From an uncultured Oscillospiraceae bacterium (GTDB lineage: Bacteria > Bacillota > Clostridia > Oscillospirales > Ruminococcaceae), in assembly GCA_910579125.1 (NCBI GenBank), contig CAJTTH010000013.1, positions 1 to 43,446 on the forward strand: a DNA stretch of 43,446 nt. Reading direction: 5' to 3'. The position numbers and the translations under genes are program-made. The notes beneath the pieces are model-generated. The model was given only the letters and a program-made list of their open reading frames with translations, was not told the origin of the DNA and made no database searches. Below are positions 30,189-38,892 of the stretch, one piece after another. Position 1 is the stretch's first letter. Each line of letters starts with the position of its first letter.

Positions 30189-32282
30189 ATGGGCATGATA
30201 AGAAAGATCCTCAGCAACTCCATGGTTCTGTTTGTCATTTTCATAGTTCTCGCTATCATCATTCCGCTTCCGGCGGCTTTGCTAGACTTTATGATCATGC
30301 TGAATATAGCGCTTTCGCTGATCATTCTGATAATGACGATGTTCATTAAGGAGGCGCTGGAGTTCTCGGTTTTCCCGACTATCCTGCTGCTTTCTACGGT
30401 TCTGCGTTTGTCGCTGAATATTTCGACGACAAGAGGCATACTTCGAGAGGGGTATGCTGGAGAGGTTATCAAGGCGTTTGGCAACTTCGTAATGGGCGGT
30501 GACGCTATCGTCGGCTTTTTGATATTCATAATCATAGTTCTGGTAAACTTTATCGTTATTACCAAAGGTTCGGAGCGCGTATCCGAGGTTGCGGCGAGAT
30601 TTACGCTGGACGCTATGCCCGGTAAACAGATGGCGATCGACGCGGATTTGAATTCGGGTCTGATAAACGAGGAGGACGCCAAGAAACGCCGTTCAAATAT
30701 TCAGCGCGAAGCGGACTTCTACGGCTCTATGGACGGTGCTACGAAGTTCGTAAAGGGCGATGCGATAATGTCTATCATCACGACGCTCGTGAACCTCATA
30801 GGCGGCGTTATCATCGGAATGGTGCGCGGCGGCGGTGATTTCAACACCATTCTCAACACATATTCGCTAGCGACAGTCGGCGATGGTCTGTGCTCGCAGA
30901 TACCCGCGCTGCTCATCTCCGTGGCTACGGGTATGATCGTAACGCGCGCGGCAAGCGACGACAGCCTTATGAACGACATCAAATCGCAGTTCACCGCACA
31001 GCCGTTCGTTCTGCTGATCGCGGGTATGGTAGTACTGGTTATGATGGTTATTCCGGGATTTCCTTGGTATGTGCTGCTGGTTCTCGGTGTTGCGCTGATC
31101 GCGGGCGCTGTTCTGCTTGACAGAAACAAGAAGAAAATGGCAGAGCTTGAGCTTGCTCAGCGAGCCAAGGCGGAACAGGCCGAGCTTGACAAGCCGAAGA
31201 CCGACAACGACTATTACCGCGACATTGACAACGTTTTCAAGCTGCTGAACGTCGAGCCGATAGAAATGGAATTCGGTTATTCGCTGCTGCGGCTCGTCGA
31301 TGAAAAGAGCGGCGGTAACTTTATCGACCGCGTGGTCATCTTCCGAAAGCAGTTCGCTATGGATATGGGTATGGTCATTCCGTCCGTGCGAATGACGGAT
31401 AACCCCGAGATAAATCCCAATTTGTATATTATCAAAATAAAGGGCGAGGAGGTTGCGCGCGGCGAAATTCTGGTCGATCATTATCTGGCGCTGGACAGCG
31501 GCGACGTTACCACGCAGATAGAGGGTATCGACACGGTAGAACCAGCGTTCGGGTTGCCCGCGAAGTGGATAAGCGAGGACAAGAAGATAATGGCGGACGT
31601 TGCGGGATACACGCTTATCGACCCCGTTTCCGTTATGATAACGCACTGGTCGGAGATTATGAAGCGGTACGCCCATGAAATGCTCTCACGTCAGGACGTC
31701 AACACGATGATCGAGAACGTCAAGAAAACCAACCCGATCGTTGTTGATGATCTTATACCGAAAATTATATCTGTGGGATATTTACAGAAAGTATTGGCGA
31801 ACTTGCTTAAAGAGGGCATTCCGATACGCGACATGGAGACAATTCTTGAGACTCTCGGCGACCACACTAACGTGCTCAAGGATATCGACATTGCGACAGA
31901 ATATGTTCGTCAGTCGCTCAAGCGCACCATTACGCACCGTTTCGCCGAGGCGAATTCGCTGCGCGTGATAACGCTTGACACACAGATCGAGGATATGATC
32001 GTAAGCTCGGTGAAGAAGAACGAGCAAGGCAGTTACCTCGCGATGGCTCCGGATCTCATTCAGAGTATAGTCGCGGCGACCAACGAGGAGATCGACAAGA
32101 TAAAGGACGTTATACCGACTGTAATAATTTTGACATCGCCCGTAGTGAGAATTTACTTCAAAAAGCTGACGGAGCAGTTCATTTCAAATATAACCGTGCT
32201 TTCGTACAGCGAGATCGACGCTTCTGCGCAGATACAAGCGATAGGAAATATTTCGCTTTCGACGAGGGTTATGGCGGGATAA
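30189..32282 (+). CDS. flhA: Flagellar export gate protein FlhA
   Basis: FlhA forms the nonameric export ring that uses the proton motive force. The 697-aa protein has about eight membrane helices in its first 330 residues and the FHIPEP-type loop (RFTLDAMPGKQMAIDADLNSGLI). It also carries LRLSLNISTTRGIL and a large cytoplasmic domain with the MGMVIPSVRMTDN, DVNTMIENVKKTNP and LANLLKEGIPIRDMETILE signatures. An AAGGGCGTGAG site precedes the ATG. The usual neighbours flhF and flhG are absent; fliA comes next. Confidence 0.98.
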   Translation: MGMIRKILSNSMVLFVIFIVLAIIIPLPAALLDFMIMLNIALSLIILIMTMFIKEALEFSVFPTILLLSTVLRLSLNISTTRGILREGYAGEVIKAFGNFVMGGDAIVGFLIFIIIVLVNFIVITKGSERVSEVAARFTLDAMPGKQMAIDADLNSGLINEEDAKKRRSNIQREADFYGSMDGATKFVKGDAIMSIITTLVNLIGGVIIGMVRGGGDFNTILNTYSLATVGDGLCSQIPALLISVATGMIVTRAASDDSLMNDIKSQFTAQPFVLLIAGMVVLVMMVIPGFPWYVLLVLGVALIAGAVLLDRNKKKMAELELAQRAKAEQAELDKPKTDNDYYRDIDNVFKLLNVEPIEMEFGYSLLRLVDEKSGGNFIDRVVIFRKQFAMDMGMVIPSVRMTDNPEINPNLYIIKIKGEEVARGEILVDHYLALDSGDVTTQIEGIDTVEPAFGLPAKWISEDKKIMADVAGYTLIDPVSVMITHWSEIMKRYAHEMLSRQDVNTMIENVKKTNPIVVDDLIPKIISVGYLQKVLANLLKEGIPIRDMETILETLGDHTNVLKDIDIATEYVRQSLKRTITHRFAEANSLRVITLDTQIEDMIVSSVKKNEQGSYLAMAPDLIQSIVAATNEEIDKIKDVIPTVIILTSPVVRIYFKKLTEQFISNITVLSYSEIDASAQIQAIGNISLSTRVMAG

Positions 32283-32347
32283 AAGTATACTGCCTATGAT
32301 AATTCCCGATATTATTACCGAGAGTAGAGAGGTGGGTGGCGCAATAA

Positions 32348-33094
32348 ATGGAAAATAATAATTCCGAGCAGATCGCTCTGTACAAGCAAAGCGGCGATAT
32401 TGCGCTCCGCAATGAAATCGTGCTCAATAATATGGGATTGGTGCGCTCATGCGCGATGTCAATGCGTAATATGTACGTCAAATTCGGAGAGACCGACGAC
32501 GTTATCAATGAGGGCGTACTGGCGCTTATGGATGCGATCGAGAGCTTTGATCCCGCTAAAGGCGCAAAATTTGAAACGTATGCCTCACTGAAAATACGAG
32601 GCGCTATCATCGACTATATCCGCCGTCAGGACTGGATACCGCGAAATGTGAGAAAATTCGCCAGAACACTTGACAAAGCAAACAGTATGTTGTATAATTT
32701 AAATGGGAAAGTGCCTACGACTGTGGAGTTGGCGGAGTACCTCGGAATAGATGAGGACAAACTCTTAAAGCAAATGGCGGAGTGCTCGTGCACGATAACG
32801 CTCTCGTTTGAGGAGCTGCTCTACGAGGACAATATCGACGAGCCTTCGGTTGACGTTCCGTCCGACAGTTCTCTGCTCCGCGAGGAGCTGAGCAGAGAAC
32901 TTGCTTCGGCGGTGGATGATCTTCGCGAAAAGGAGCGGCAGGTCATCACGCTTTACTACTATAAAAATATGAAATATTCTGATATCGCAAAGGCGCTCGG
33001 GGTTTCCGAAAGCCGCGTTTGTCAGATACATACAAAGGCTGTCTTGCTGCTTAAGGCAAAGCTCGAGCCGTACATTAAAGGAGAAACCGTATGA
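32348..33094 (+). CDS. fliA: Flagellar sigma factor sigma-28 (FliA/SigD)
   Basis: A group 3 sigma factor for late flagellar genes. The 248-aa protein has region 2 (LVRSCAMSMRNMYVKFGETDDVINEGVLALMDAIESFDP, then FETYASLKIRGAIIDYIRRQDW), region 3 (PRNVRKFARTLDKA) and region 4 with the DNA-binding helix (DIAKALGVSESRVCQIHTKAV). These are hallmarks of FliA/SigD. No flgM anti-sigma gene is nearby. Its stop overlaps the start of the next rod gene (ATGA). Confidence 0.95.
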   Translation: MENNNSEQIALYKQSGDIALRNEIVLNNMGLVRSCAMSMRNMYVKFGETDDVINEGVLALMDAIESFDPAKGAKFETYASLKIRGAIIDYIRRQDWIPRNVRKFARTLDKANSMLYNLNGKVPTTVELAEYLGIDEDKLLKQMAECSCTITLSFEELLYEDNIDEPSVDVPSDSSLLREELSRELASAVDDLREKERQVITLYYYKNMKYSDIAKALGVSESRVCQIHTKAVLLLKAKLEPYIKGETV

Positions 33095-33843
33095 ACAGAG
33101 GATATTATTACGCTTGTAACGGAATGATAATAAATCAGCGCCGACTTAATACCATAGGCAATAACCTCGCGAACGCGAGCACTGCGGGTTACAAGCGCGA
33201 CACGCTTCTGGTTGACAGATTTGACGAGCACATGATACTTGTAAAGCACCGTCAGGAGCTTTCGGGAACGTTTGGTCATACTTATGTCGATTCCACTTAT
33301 ACGGACTTGGAGCAGGGCTTTTTCGAGCAGACCGAATCCCCGTTTGATGTGGCTATCTGGGGCGACGTTTACTTCAACATCGCGGGATACAACGGTCAGA
33401 CGATGCTGACGAGAAACGGCAACTGGGAGCTTGATGACGAGGGCTATCTGGCACTTTCAAATTCGGGACGCGTCCTTGGCGAGAACGGCGAGATCTACAT
33501 CGGAAACAAGGATTTCGTTATCGACGTTGACGGCAGAATTTACCAAACCAACGATCAAGGCGGGCGGGAGCTTATCGACAGGCTGGCGCTCAGCTACATA
33601 GACCCGAACGCGGACGTTGCCAAATTCGGCGCGAATTTGTTTTCGTCGGTGAACGCACAGCCTGTTCCCGCCGATCTGAGATTTGACATTGTTCAGGGCT
33701 CGTTGGAGCGCTCGAACATCGACTACAACTACGAACTGACAATGATGATGAACGCGAGCAGAATGTTTGAAACCAACAGCAAAATACTGCAGATTCACGA
33801 CAAAGTAAATCAGTCGACCGCATCGCTGTGCAAGAAGGCTTAA
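33091..33843 (+). CDS. Flagellar basal-body rod protein (FlgF/FlgG type)
   Basis: A distal-rod class protein of 250 aa. The N-terminal D0 motif is present (RRLNTIGNNLANASTAGYKRD), followed by a D1 domain (FDVAIWGDVYFNI... with MLTRNGNWELDDEGYLALSNSGRVLG) and the C-terminal helix (GSLERSNIDYNYELTMMMNASRMFETNSKILQIHDKV). It is closest in layout to FlgF/FlhO-type proteins, while the next gene is the FlgG-like partner; I cannot separate FlgF from FlgG with certainty. It overlaps fliA by four bases. Confidence 0.9.
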   Translation: MNRGYYYACNGMIINQRRLNTIGNNLANASTAGYKRDTLLVDRFDEHMILVKHRQELSGTFGHTYVDSTYTDLEQGFFEQTESPFDVAIWGDVYFNIAGYNGQTMLTRNGNWELDDEGYLALSNSGRVLGENGEIYIGNKDFVIDVDGRIYQTNDQGGRELIDRLALSYIDPNADVAKFGANLFSSVNAQPVPADLRFDIVQGSLERSNIDYNYELTMMMNASRMFETNSKILQIHDKVNQSTASLCKKA

Positions 33844-33856
33844 GGGAGGATAACCA

Positions 33857-35581
33857 ATGAACATATCGTTCCACACCGGTAAATCCGCGATGATAGCGCA
33901 GGCTAAGGCGCTCAACATCTACGGAAACAACATTGCGAACGTGAATACCGTAGGATATCAGACTATCCGTCCGTCCTTCGCGGACTGTATTTACGACGTG
34001 CAGAGAGAGCCGCAGCCCGACTGGCAGACGGGTCACGGTACATATATCCAGAAAACCGATCTGATGTTCAGCGAGTCGCACTTCGAGTATACGGAGCGTC
34101 CGCAAGACTTTGCGATAGCGGGCGAGGGTTTCTTTGCGGTCGAGGATCGATGGGGTGACATTAGCTACACGCGTGACGGCGCATTTTCCATAACACAGGT
34201 CGACGGAGAGTGGTATTTGGTGTCGAGCTCGGGTGAATACGTTCTCGACTACGACAAGAACCGCATCGTAGTGCCGTTTGAAGAGGTCAACAAGTACACT
34301 GTCAAAAACGGTATCGACTGGAACGCGGTAAGTCAGCAGATCGGAACGTTCACGCTGAACAATGCTGACGGACAGAGCATTCGTTACACATACAACGGCA
34401 CGGGTTCAATAACAAACGATGACGGCACGGTGACTCCTGATCCCGCTGCGGTTGAGGATCCTAATAAGGACTTCACCGCTCCGGACGAGACGATCCCCAG
34501 TTCCGCAGTGTTAAGTTCTGCGGACGGGTATTTCGCGGTACGCGACGATTATGGTAAGGTGAACTACACCCGCGACGGGGTGCTCTCCATAATGGAGTAT
34601 GAGGGCAAGTGGTATCTCGGTTCGTCCGATGGCGAGTATGTGCTCGACAACAACATGAACGCGATCGAGCTGACGTTCAGCGCTCCGACCTTCGCTGATG
34701 TTGACGAGAGCGTATTCAGCCGCGTTCAGTATAATGACGAGGGGCAGTATTCGGTACGTAATTCCGAGGGCGCGGAGTCGTTTGAAACGATAGAAAATCT
34801 TGTCGTTGTCGAGGACGGCGGAAAGTACTATCTTGCGGGCGCAAGCGCCGATGGCGAGCCTGTTCCGTATATACTTGACAAATTCGGCAGCCGTATTGAA
34901 ATTTCTCCGAATATCGGCGATTATTACAGCATTGATTGGGAGAACGTTCAGCAGCGTGTGGGAGTGTTCGAGTTTGCGAACCCCGCCGATTTGACTACCG
35001 ACGACCGTACCCGCTATGAGGGAATCGGCGCTGCTAATCAGAACATTGTAAAAAATGTGGATGGTTCAAATATTACGCTCGGCAACGCGGACGGATTTTT
35101 CGCGGTGCAGGGCGCGGACGGGACTACGAGATACACGCGCAACACGGGCTTTGACGTGCTTCAGGCCGACGACGGGAACTGGTATCTGGCGACAAATCAG
35201 GGCGAGTATGTTCTCGGTTTTGATAATCAGAGAATTTTCATTGCGAATGGAGAGCAGTATACTCCCAACGTCGATTGGGACGAGCTGCAGGAAATGGTGG
35301 GTGTTTTTGAGTTCCCGAATCCTTACGGGATTGAGGCTTGGGGAACTAACCGCTATCTTGAGACGGGCAGAAGCGGCGAGGCTGTTGCGTGCCGTCAAAT
35401 GGGCGCTGACGGCGAGTGGATATACACCATGGATAAGCTGCAGGGCACGCTGATAGTATCCAACGTCGATCTTGCGACACAAATGGTCAAGCTGATCGAG
35501 ACGCAGAGAGCGTATCAGATAAGTTCGAGAGTTGTTACAACTTCCGACGAGCTTGCAAGGATCGCGAATAATATTAGATGA
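33857..35581 (+). CDS. FlgG-like rod protein with repeated D1 modules
   Basis: The ends are those of a distal rod protein: ALNIYGNNIANVNTVGYQT (18-36) and the D0 helix (GTLIVSNVDLATQMVKLIETQRAYQISSRVVTTSDEL from 530). At 574 aa it is more than twice the usual ~260. The middle repeats a D1-like unit. The first half has a GxFAV...YTRDG...WYL...GEYVLD pattern and occurs at about 89, 223, 294 (degenerate) and 412. The second half has a DWxxxxxxVGxFxF pattern and occurs at about 154, 360 and 473. A linker rich in Asp, Pro and Thr (about 185-220) follows the first copy. GGGAGG precedes the ATG. The function of the extra modules is unknown. Confidence 0.9.
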   Translation: MNISFHTGKSAMIAQAKALNIYGNNIANVNTVGYQTIRPSFADCIYDVQREPQPDWQTGHGTYIQKTDLMFSESHFEYTERPQDFAIAGEGFFAVEDRWGDISYTRDGAFSITQVDGEWYLVSSSGEYVLDYDKNRIVVPFEEVNKYTVKNGIDWNAVSQQIGTFTLNNADGQSIRYTYNGTGSITNDDGTVTPDPAAVEDPNKDFTAPDETIPSSAVLSSADGYFAVRDDYGKVNYTRDGVLSIMEYEGKWYLGSSDGEYVLDNNMNAIELTFSAPTFADVDESVFSRVQYNDEGQYSVRNSEGAESFETIENLVVVEDGGKYYLAGASADGEPVPYILDKFGSRIEISPNIGDYYSIDWENVQQRVGVFEFANPADLTTDDRTRYEGIGAANQNIVKNVDGSNITLGNADGFFAVQGADGTTRYTRNTGFDVLQADDGNWYLATNQGEYVLGFDNQRIFIANGEQYTPNVDWDELQEMVGVFEFPNPYGIEAWGTNRYLETGRSGEAVACRQMGADGEWIYTMDKLQGTLIVSNVDLATQMVKLIETQRAYQISSRVVTTSDELARIANNIR

Positions 35582-35617
35582 TAAAACCGAGGTTTTCGGC
35601 AGAGGGGAAGTGATTTT

Positions 35618-36235
35618 ATGCTGAAAAATTTTGAGGAGCTTTCTCCCGTGGCAATTGATTGCTTAAAGGAAATAGGAAATATCGGCTCCGGCAACGCGGC
35701 ATCGGCACTGTCGGCAATGCTCTCAAAGCCGGTGACGATGCACGTTCCGAATGTGCGCGTTCTCGATTATCAGGCGGCTATTGACGAGGTGGGCGGTCCC
35801 GAAAAGGTAATTACCGGTATCCTTGTTACGTTCAAAGGCGATATCAAGGGTATGATAATGTTCCTGTTGGAGGACGCGTTCGCGAAGATAGTAGTCAATA
35901 CGTTTATGGGCAAGGATAACGTTGACGTGCTTAAGATGGACGAAACGGATTTTTCCGCAGTTAAGGAAATGGGCAATATCATGGGCGGCTCATATCTGAA
36001 CGCATTGGCGGCTTTGGCGGGCTTTACGGTATCAATGGACGTTCCGTCAATGACCGTTGACATGATGGGCGCGATTATGAACGCGCCGATGACCGAATTC
36101 TCGGAGGTGGGCGACAAGGTTCTGTTCATTGACGACGGTTTCATTATCGACGGTGTGAGCATTAATTCAAGCATCATTCTGATTCCCGAAATGGAATCTC
36201 TAGACATTCTAATGAAAAAACTTGGTGTTAATTGA
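35618..36235 (+). CDS. cheC: CheY-P phosphatase CheC
   Basis: CheC dephosphorylates CheY-P and binds CheD in the adaptation circuit of Bacillota. The 205-aa protein has both phosphatase-helix motifs (LKEIGNIGSGNAASALSAML near 16, and VKEMGNIMGGSYLNALAAL near 115), each with Glu and Asn in the active positions, on a symmetric fold. Its stop overlaps the cheD start (TGATG), as expected for partners. GAGGGGAAG lies upstream of the ATG. Confidence 0.96.
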   Translation: MLKNFEELSPVAIDCLKEIGNIGSGNAASALSAMLSKPVTMHVPNVRVLDYQAAIDEVGGPEKVITGILVTFKGDIKGMIMFLLEDAFAKIVVNTFMGKDNVDVLKMDETDFSAVKEMGNIMGGSYLNALAALAGFTVSMDVPSMTVDMMGAIMNAPMTEFSEVGDKVLFIDDGFIIDGVSINSSIILIPEMESLDILMKKLGVN

Positions 36236-36714
36236 TGAGTAATATTACGATTGGTATTGGTGATTTAAAGGTTTGCAGAGCACCTGACGTGCTTGTGACC
36301 TACGCGCTGGGATCGTGTGTGGGAATTTGTTTATTGGACGCGTCCGTAAGTATCGGCGGACTGTCGCATATAATGCTGCCCGAGAGCACTTCGGGCGTAA
36401 ACGGCGCGTCTACGCCCATGCGTTTCGCGGATACGGCTATTCCCATGCTCATTCGGCAGATGGAGAGCATGGGTGCAAGCAAGGCGCGCATGAAAGCGAA
36501 GATCGCGGGAGGGGCAACTATGTTCGCGACCGCGAGCGATAAATTCAACATCGGCGAGCGTAACGTCGCTGCCGTTAAGAAAATTTTAATGGCAAACCGT
36601 ATCCCTATTCTCGCAGAGGACACGGGGCTTGACTATGGACGGACGCAGTTTTTCTATCCCGCAACGGGCATTATGGAGATTCGCGCTGCGGCTAAAGGCG
36701 TCAAGCAGTTTTGA
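36235..36714 (+). CDS. cheD: Chemoreceptor glutamine deamidase CheD
   Basis: CheD deamidates Gln in chemoreceptors and regulates CheC. The 159-aa protein keeps the catalytic triad in context: Thr22 and Cys28 in VTYALGSCVGI and His45 in GGLSHIMLPES. The C-terminal half has the AKIAGGATMF and IGERNV motifs. The ATG at 36235 overlaps the cheC stop by one base; a TTG three bases earlier is in the same frame. This is the last gene of the flagellar operon, followed by a strong terminator. Confidence 0.96.
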   Translation: MSNITIGIGDLKVCRAPDVLVTYALGSCVGICLLDASVSIGGLSHIMLPESTSGVNGASTPMRFADTAIPMLIRQMESMGASKARMKAKIAGGATMFATASDKFNIGERNVAAVKKILMANRIPILAEDTGLDYGRTQFFYPATGIMEIRAAAKGVKQF

Positions 36715-36723
36715 TTTGTTAAA

Positions 36724-36740
36724 GCGCCGTAATTCGGCGC
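36724..36740 (+). other. Small hairpin after cheD
   Basis: A perfect 6-bp GC stem, GCGCCG and CGGCGC around TAATT, lies ten bases after the cheD stop, without a U-run. It is probably a 3'-end stabiliser ahead of the main terminator. Confidence 0.45.
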
Positions 36741-36766
36741 GGGTATTACCATGGCAATAAAAGTTT

Positions 36767-36824
36767 ATCCGCTTGGGTAACGTGAAATACATGATGTGTT
36801 GCACGTTTCCAAGCGGATTTTTTT
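36767..36824 (+). terminator. Rho-independent terminator of the flagellar operon
   Basis: A long imperfect stem (36767-36784 with 36802-36818), built from ATCCGCTTGG and CCAAGCGGAT plus inner AACGTG/CACGTT, has a 17-nt loop and is followed by seven T (36818-36824). It is the strongest terminator in the window and ends the flagellar operon. Its U-run abuts the ribosome site of the MFS gene, so that gene either depends on read-through or on a promoter I do not see. Confidence 0.88.
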
Positions 36825-36835
36825 GGGGGTTAAAT

Positions 36836-38014
36836 ATGAAATTCACTTTCAGACATACGATCATATCGTGCTTTCTGGGATATATCGTTCAGGCTGTGAT
36901 AAATAATTTTGCGCCGCTTTTGTTTCTGACGTTTCAGTCAAGCTACGGAATACCGCTTTCACAGATCACAGTGCTGATAGGGTTTAACTTTATTGTGCAG
37001 CTTTGCGTTGATTTTGCGTCGGCGGGATTTGCGGAGAAGCTTGGGTATCGGAGGTCAATGCTGCTGGCGCACGGACTGAGCATCGGGGGACTTATTGCGC
37101 TAGGTGTGCTGCCCGAAATACTGCCAAGTCCGTTTGTGGGACTGATGATTGCGGTGTTTTTATACGCGATAGGCGGGGGACTGCTTGAGGTGCTTGTCAG
37201 CCCGATAGTCGAGGCATGTCCGACCGACAACAAGGAGCAGATGATGAGCGTGCTGCATTCGTTTTACTGCTGGGGAGTGGTTGCGGTAATTGTGCTGTCT
37301 ACGCTGTTTTTCACGGTTTTCGGGATTGAGAATTGGCGGATACTCGCGTTTATATGGGCACTTTTGCCGCTTGCGGACGGCGTACTGTTTTTGTTTGTAC
37401 CGATAAACACGCCCGTTCCCGAGGGGGAGGGAATGTCGTTGCGTGAGCTTGTAAAAAGCAGCTCGTTCCGTGTTTTGTTTTTGATGATGCTATGCGCGGG
37501 AGCAAGCGAAATGGCGGTGTCGCAATGGGCGTCGACGCTTTGCGAGAACGCTCTCGGAGTATCAAAAACGATCGGTGACCTTGCGGGAATGGCATCGTTC
37601 GCGGTGCTTATGGGCTTGGCGAGGGCGCTTCACGGAAGGCTCGCGGGGCGGCTGCCGCTTGGCAGAACAATGACCGCAAGCGCCGTGCTGTGCGTTTTGG
37701 CGTATTTGCTGATCGCGCTTGTGCCGAACGCGTTTGCGGGCTTGACAGGGTGCGCGGTCTGCGGATTTGCGGTCGGGATAATGTGGCCCGGAACGTTCAG
37801 CAAGGGAGCGGCGGCGCTCCCGAGGGGCGGTACGATGATGTTCGCGTTGTTCGCGCTTGCGGGAGATATAGGCTGCGCAGCAGGTCCTGCGCTCGCGGGG
37901 CTTGCCGCCGATATGTCGGGCGGCGATCTCCGTGTCGGAGTGCTCTGCGCAGTGGTGTTCCCAATAGGAATGGCGTTGCTGTCAATACTTTCGTCCCGAG
38001 GTAAAACTAAATAA
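36836..38014 (+). CDS. MFS transporter
   Basis: The 392-aa protein is highly hydrophobic with about 12 predicted membrane segments. It has the major-facilitator loop pattern (FAEKLGYRRSMLLAHGLSIGGLIALG after helix 2) and a repeat of this layout in the second half (GRLAGRLPLGRTMTASAVLC). It resembles sugar/fucose-permease-like MFS members, but the substrate is unknown. The frame is open upstream through the terminator; I choose ATG at 36836, preceded by TTGGGGG. It is not obviously part of the flagellar operon. Confidence 0.88.
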   Translation: MKFTFRHTIISCFLGYIVQAVINNFAPLLFLTFQSSYGIPLSQITVLIGFNFIVQLCVDFASAGFAEKLGYRRSMLLAHGLSIGGLIALGVLPEILPSPFVGLMIAVFLYAIGGGLLEVLVSPIVEACPTDNKEQMMSVLHSFYCWGVVAVIVLSTLFFTVFGIENWRILAFIWALLPLADGVLFLFVPINTPVPEGEGMSLRELVKSSSFRVLFLMMLCAGASEMAVSQWASTLCENALGVSKTIGDLAGMASFAVLMGLARALHGRLAGRLPLGRTMTASAVLCVLAYLLIALVPNAFAGLTGCAVCGFAVGIMWPGTFSKGAAALPRGGTMMFALFALAGDIGCAAGPALAGLAADMSGGDLRVGVLCAVVFPIGMALLSILSSRGKTK

Positions 38015-38047
38015 ACATTTGTTTAAGCTGATGGTTATGTTATTAGG

Positions 38048-38077
38048 TTGATTCTTGTGTTTTCGTTTCTTTAAAAT
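38048..38077 (+). promoter_or_regulatory. Possible sigma-A promoter for a small RNA
   Basis: TTGATT (38048-38053) and TAAAAT (38072-38077) are 18 bases apart in a non-coding stretch, each within two mismatches of consensus. Predicted transcription would begin near 38084, at the 5' edge of a stretch with several consistent stems. Confidence 0.45.
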
Positions 38078-38082
38078 TTTAT

Positions 38083-38290
38083 GTTGACGCACGGTTGCGA
38101 GAGGACACCCTTCGGGTAGGGGTAAAGAGAAAATTCGACAAAAATGCGGATTTCATGGTCAACGAAGTTGATTCGCCCTTTCAGCATTTTTCGGTGGATT
38201 TAAATTCTGGGTCGCATTACCTTTGTGGTATGTTTGAACGTTGTCCTTCGTCTGTTTACTGTTCCGGACGCCAGGAGTTTCTGTAATCAA
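38083..38290 (+). ncRNA. Candidate structured small RNA, family unknown
   Basis: The 305-base gap between the convergent MFS and phosphodiesterase genes holds no credible gene but has RNA-like structure. A long-range helix pairs GAGGACA (38101-38107) with TGTCCTT (38242-38248), extended by GACG (38086-38089) with CGTC (38249-38252). It encloses three local hairpins: 38107-38117, 38159-38171 and 38215-38232. A 63-codon frame (38095-38286, TTG start) runs through it but has no ribosome site. I do not recognise a known RNA family by eye; no clear terminator follows. Hand-folding can mislead, so confidence is modest. Confidence 0.35.
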
Positions 38291-38319
38291 AAAAACAAAA
38301 CAATAGCGAGCAACATAAA

Positions 38320-38874
38320 TTAAGCAAACTGCAGCGCATTATACTTCATAAATTTTTCGCCGCCAAGCTGTCTCCAGCAAAAAACTCCGTTTTCGTAAAT
38401 CAAATAGCAGTGCGGAGTACCCTCTTTCGGCAGGGCGACCGAGCCGCAGTTCAGGCAATGTATTCCGTTTACAAGCTCCGCTTTCGGGATATGCGTGTGT
38501 CCGTTTATCAGAACCGCGCCCTTGTTGAGCGGCGGCAGATTTTGCGGGTTGTAATGATGTCCGTGCGAGAGAAAAAATTCGGCATCGTCGGCGAAAACGA
38601 CAGCGCTTTCCTGTAAAACGGGGAACTCCAATACCATTTGGTCGACCTCGGTATCGCAGTTTCCGCGAACGCACAGGAGCGCGTTTTTATACGGGTTCAG
38701 CAGCTTTATGACCTCCTTGGGCGCATGACCTTCGGGGAGATCGTTGCGCGGTCCGTGGTAAAGAATATCTCCGAGCAAACAGAGCTTTGAGGGTCTTTCA
38801 TTCTCGAACGCCTCCAGCATTTTTCCGCACCACAGCGCCGAGCCGTGGATATCGGACGCAAACATTAGTTTCAT
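38320..38874 (-). CDS. yfcE: YfcE/MJ0936-type metallophosphodiesterase
   Basis: A 184-aa calcineurin-like phosphoesterase of the YfcE family. Metal ligands are visible in order: FASDIHG (Asp8, His10), CLLGDILYHGP (Asp), CVRGNCD (Asn), FLSHGHH (His) and INGHTHIP (His pair), then the family ending LNCGSVALPKEGTPHCYLIYE. It probably hydrolyses small phosphodiesters; the natural substrate is unclear. It starts 18 bases after azlD and is likely the last gene of the azlCD transcript. Confidence 0.95.
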   Translation of the reverse strand: MKLMFASDIHGSALWCGKMLEAFENERPSKLCLLGDILYHGPRNDLPEGHAPKEVIKLLNPYKNALLCVRGNCDTEVDQMVLEFPVLQESAVVFADDAEFFLSHGHHYNPQNLPPLNKGAVLINGHTHIPKAELVNGIHCLNCGSVALPKEGTPHCYLIYENGVFCWRQLGGEKFMKYNALQFA

Positions 38875-38892
38875 TGTTCCTCCTTTTGCAGA

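Noticed and set aside
38095..38286. 63-codon frame as a protein gene
   Set aside because: TTG start without ribosome site, no recognisable family, and it lies on sequence that pairs into RNA stems; kept only as a candidate RNA.
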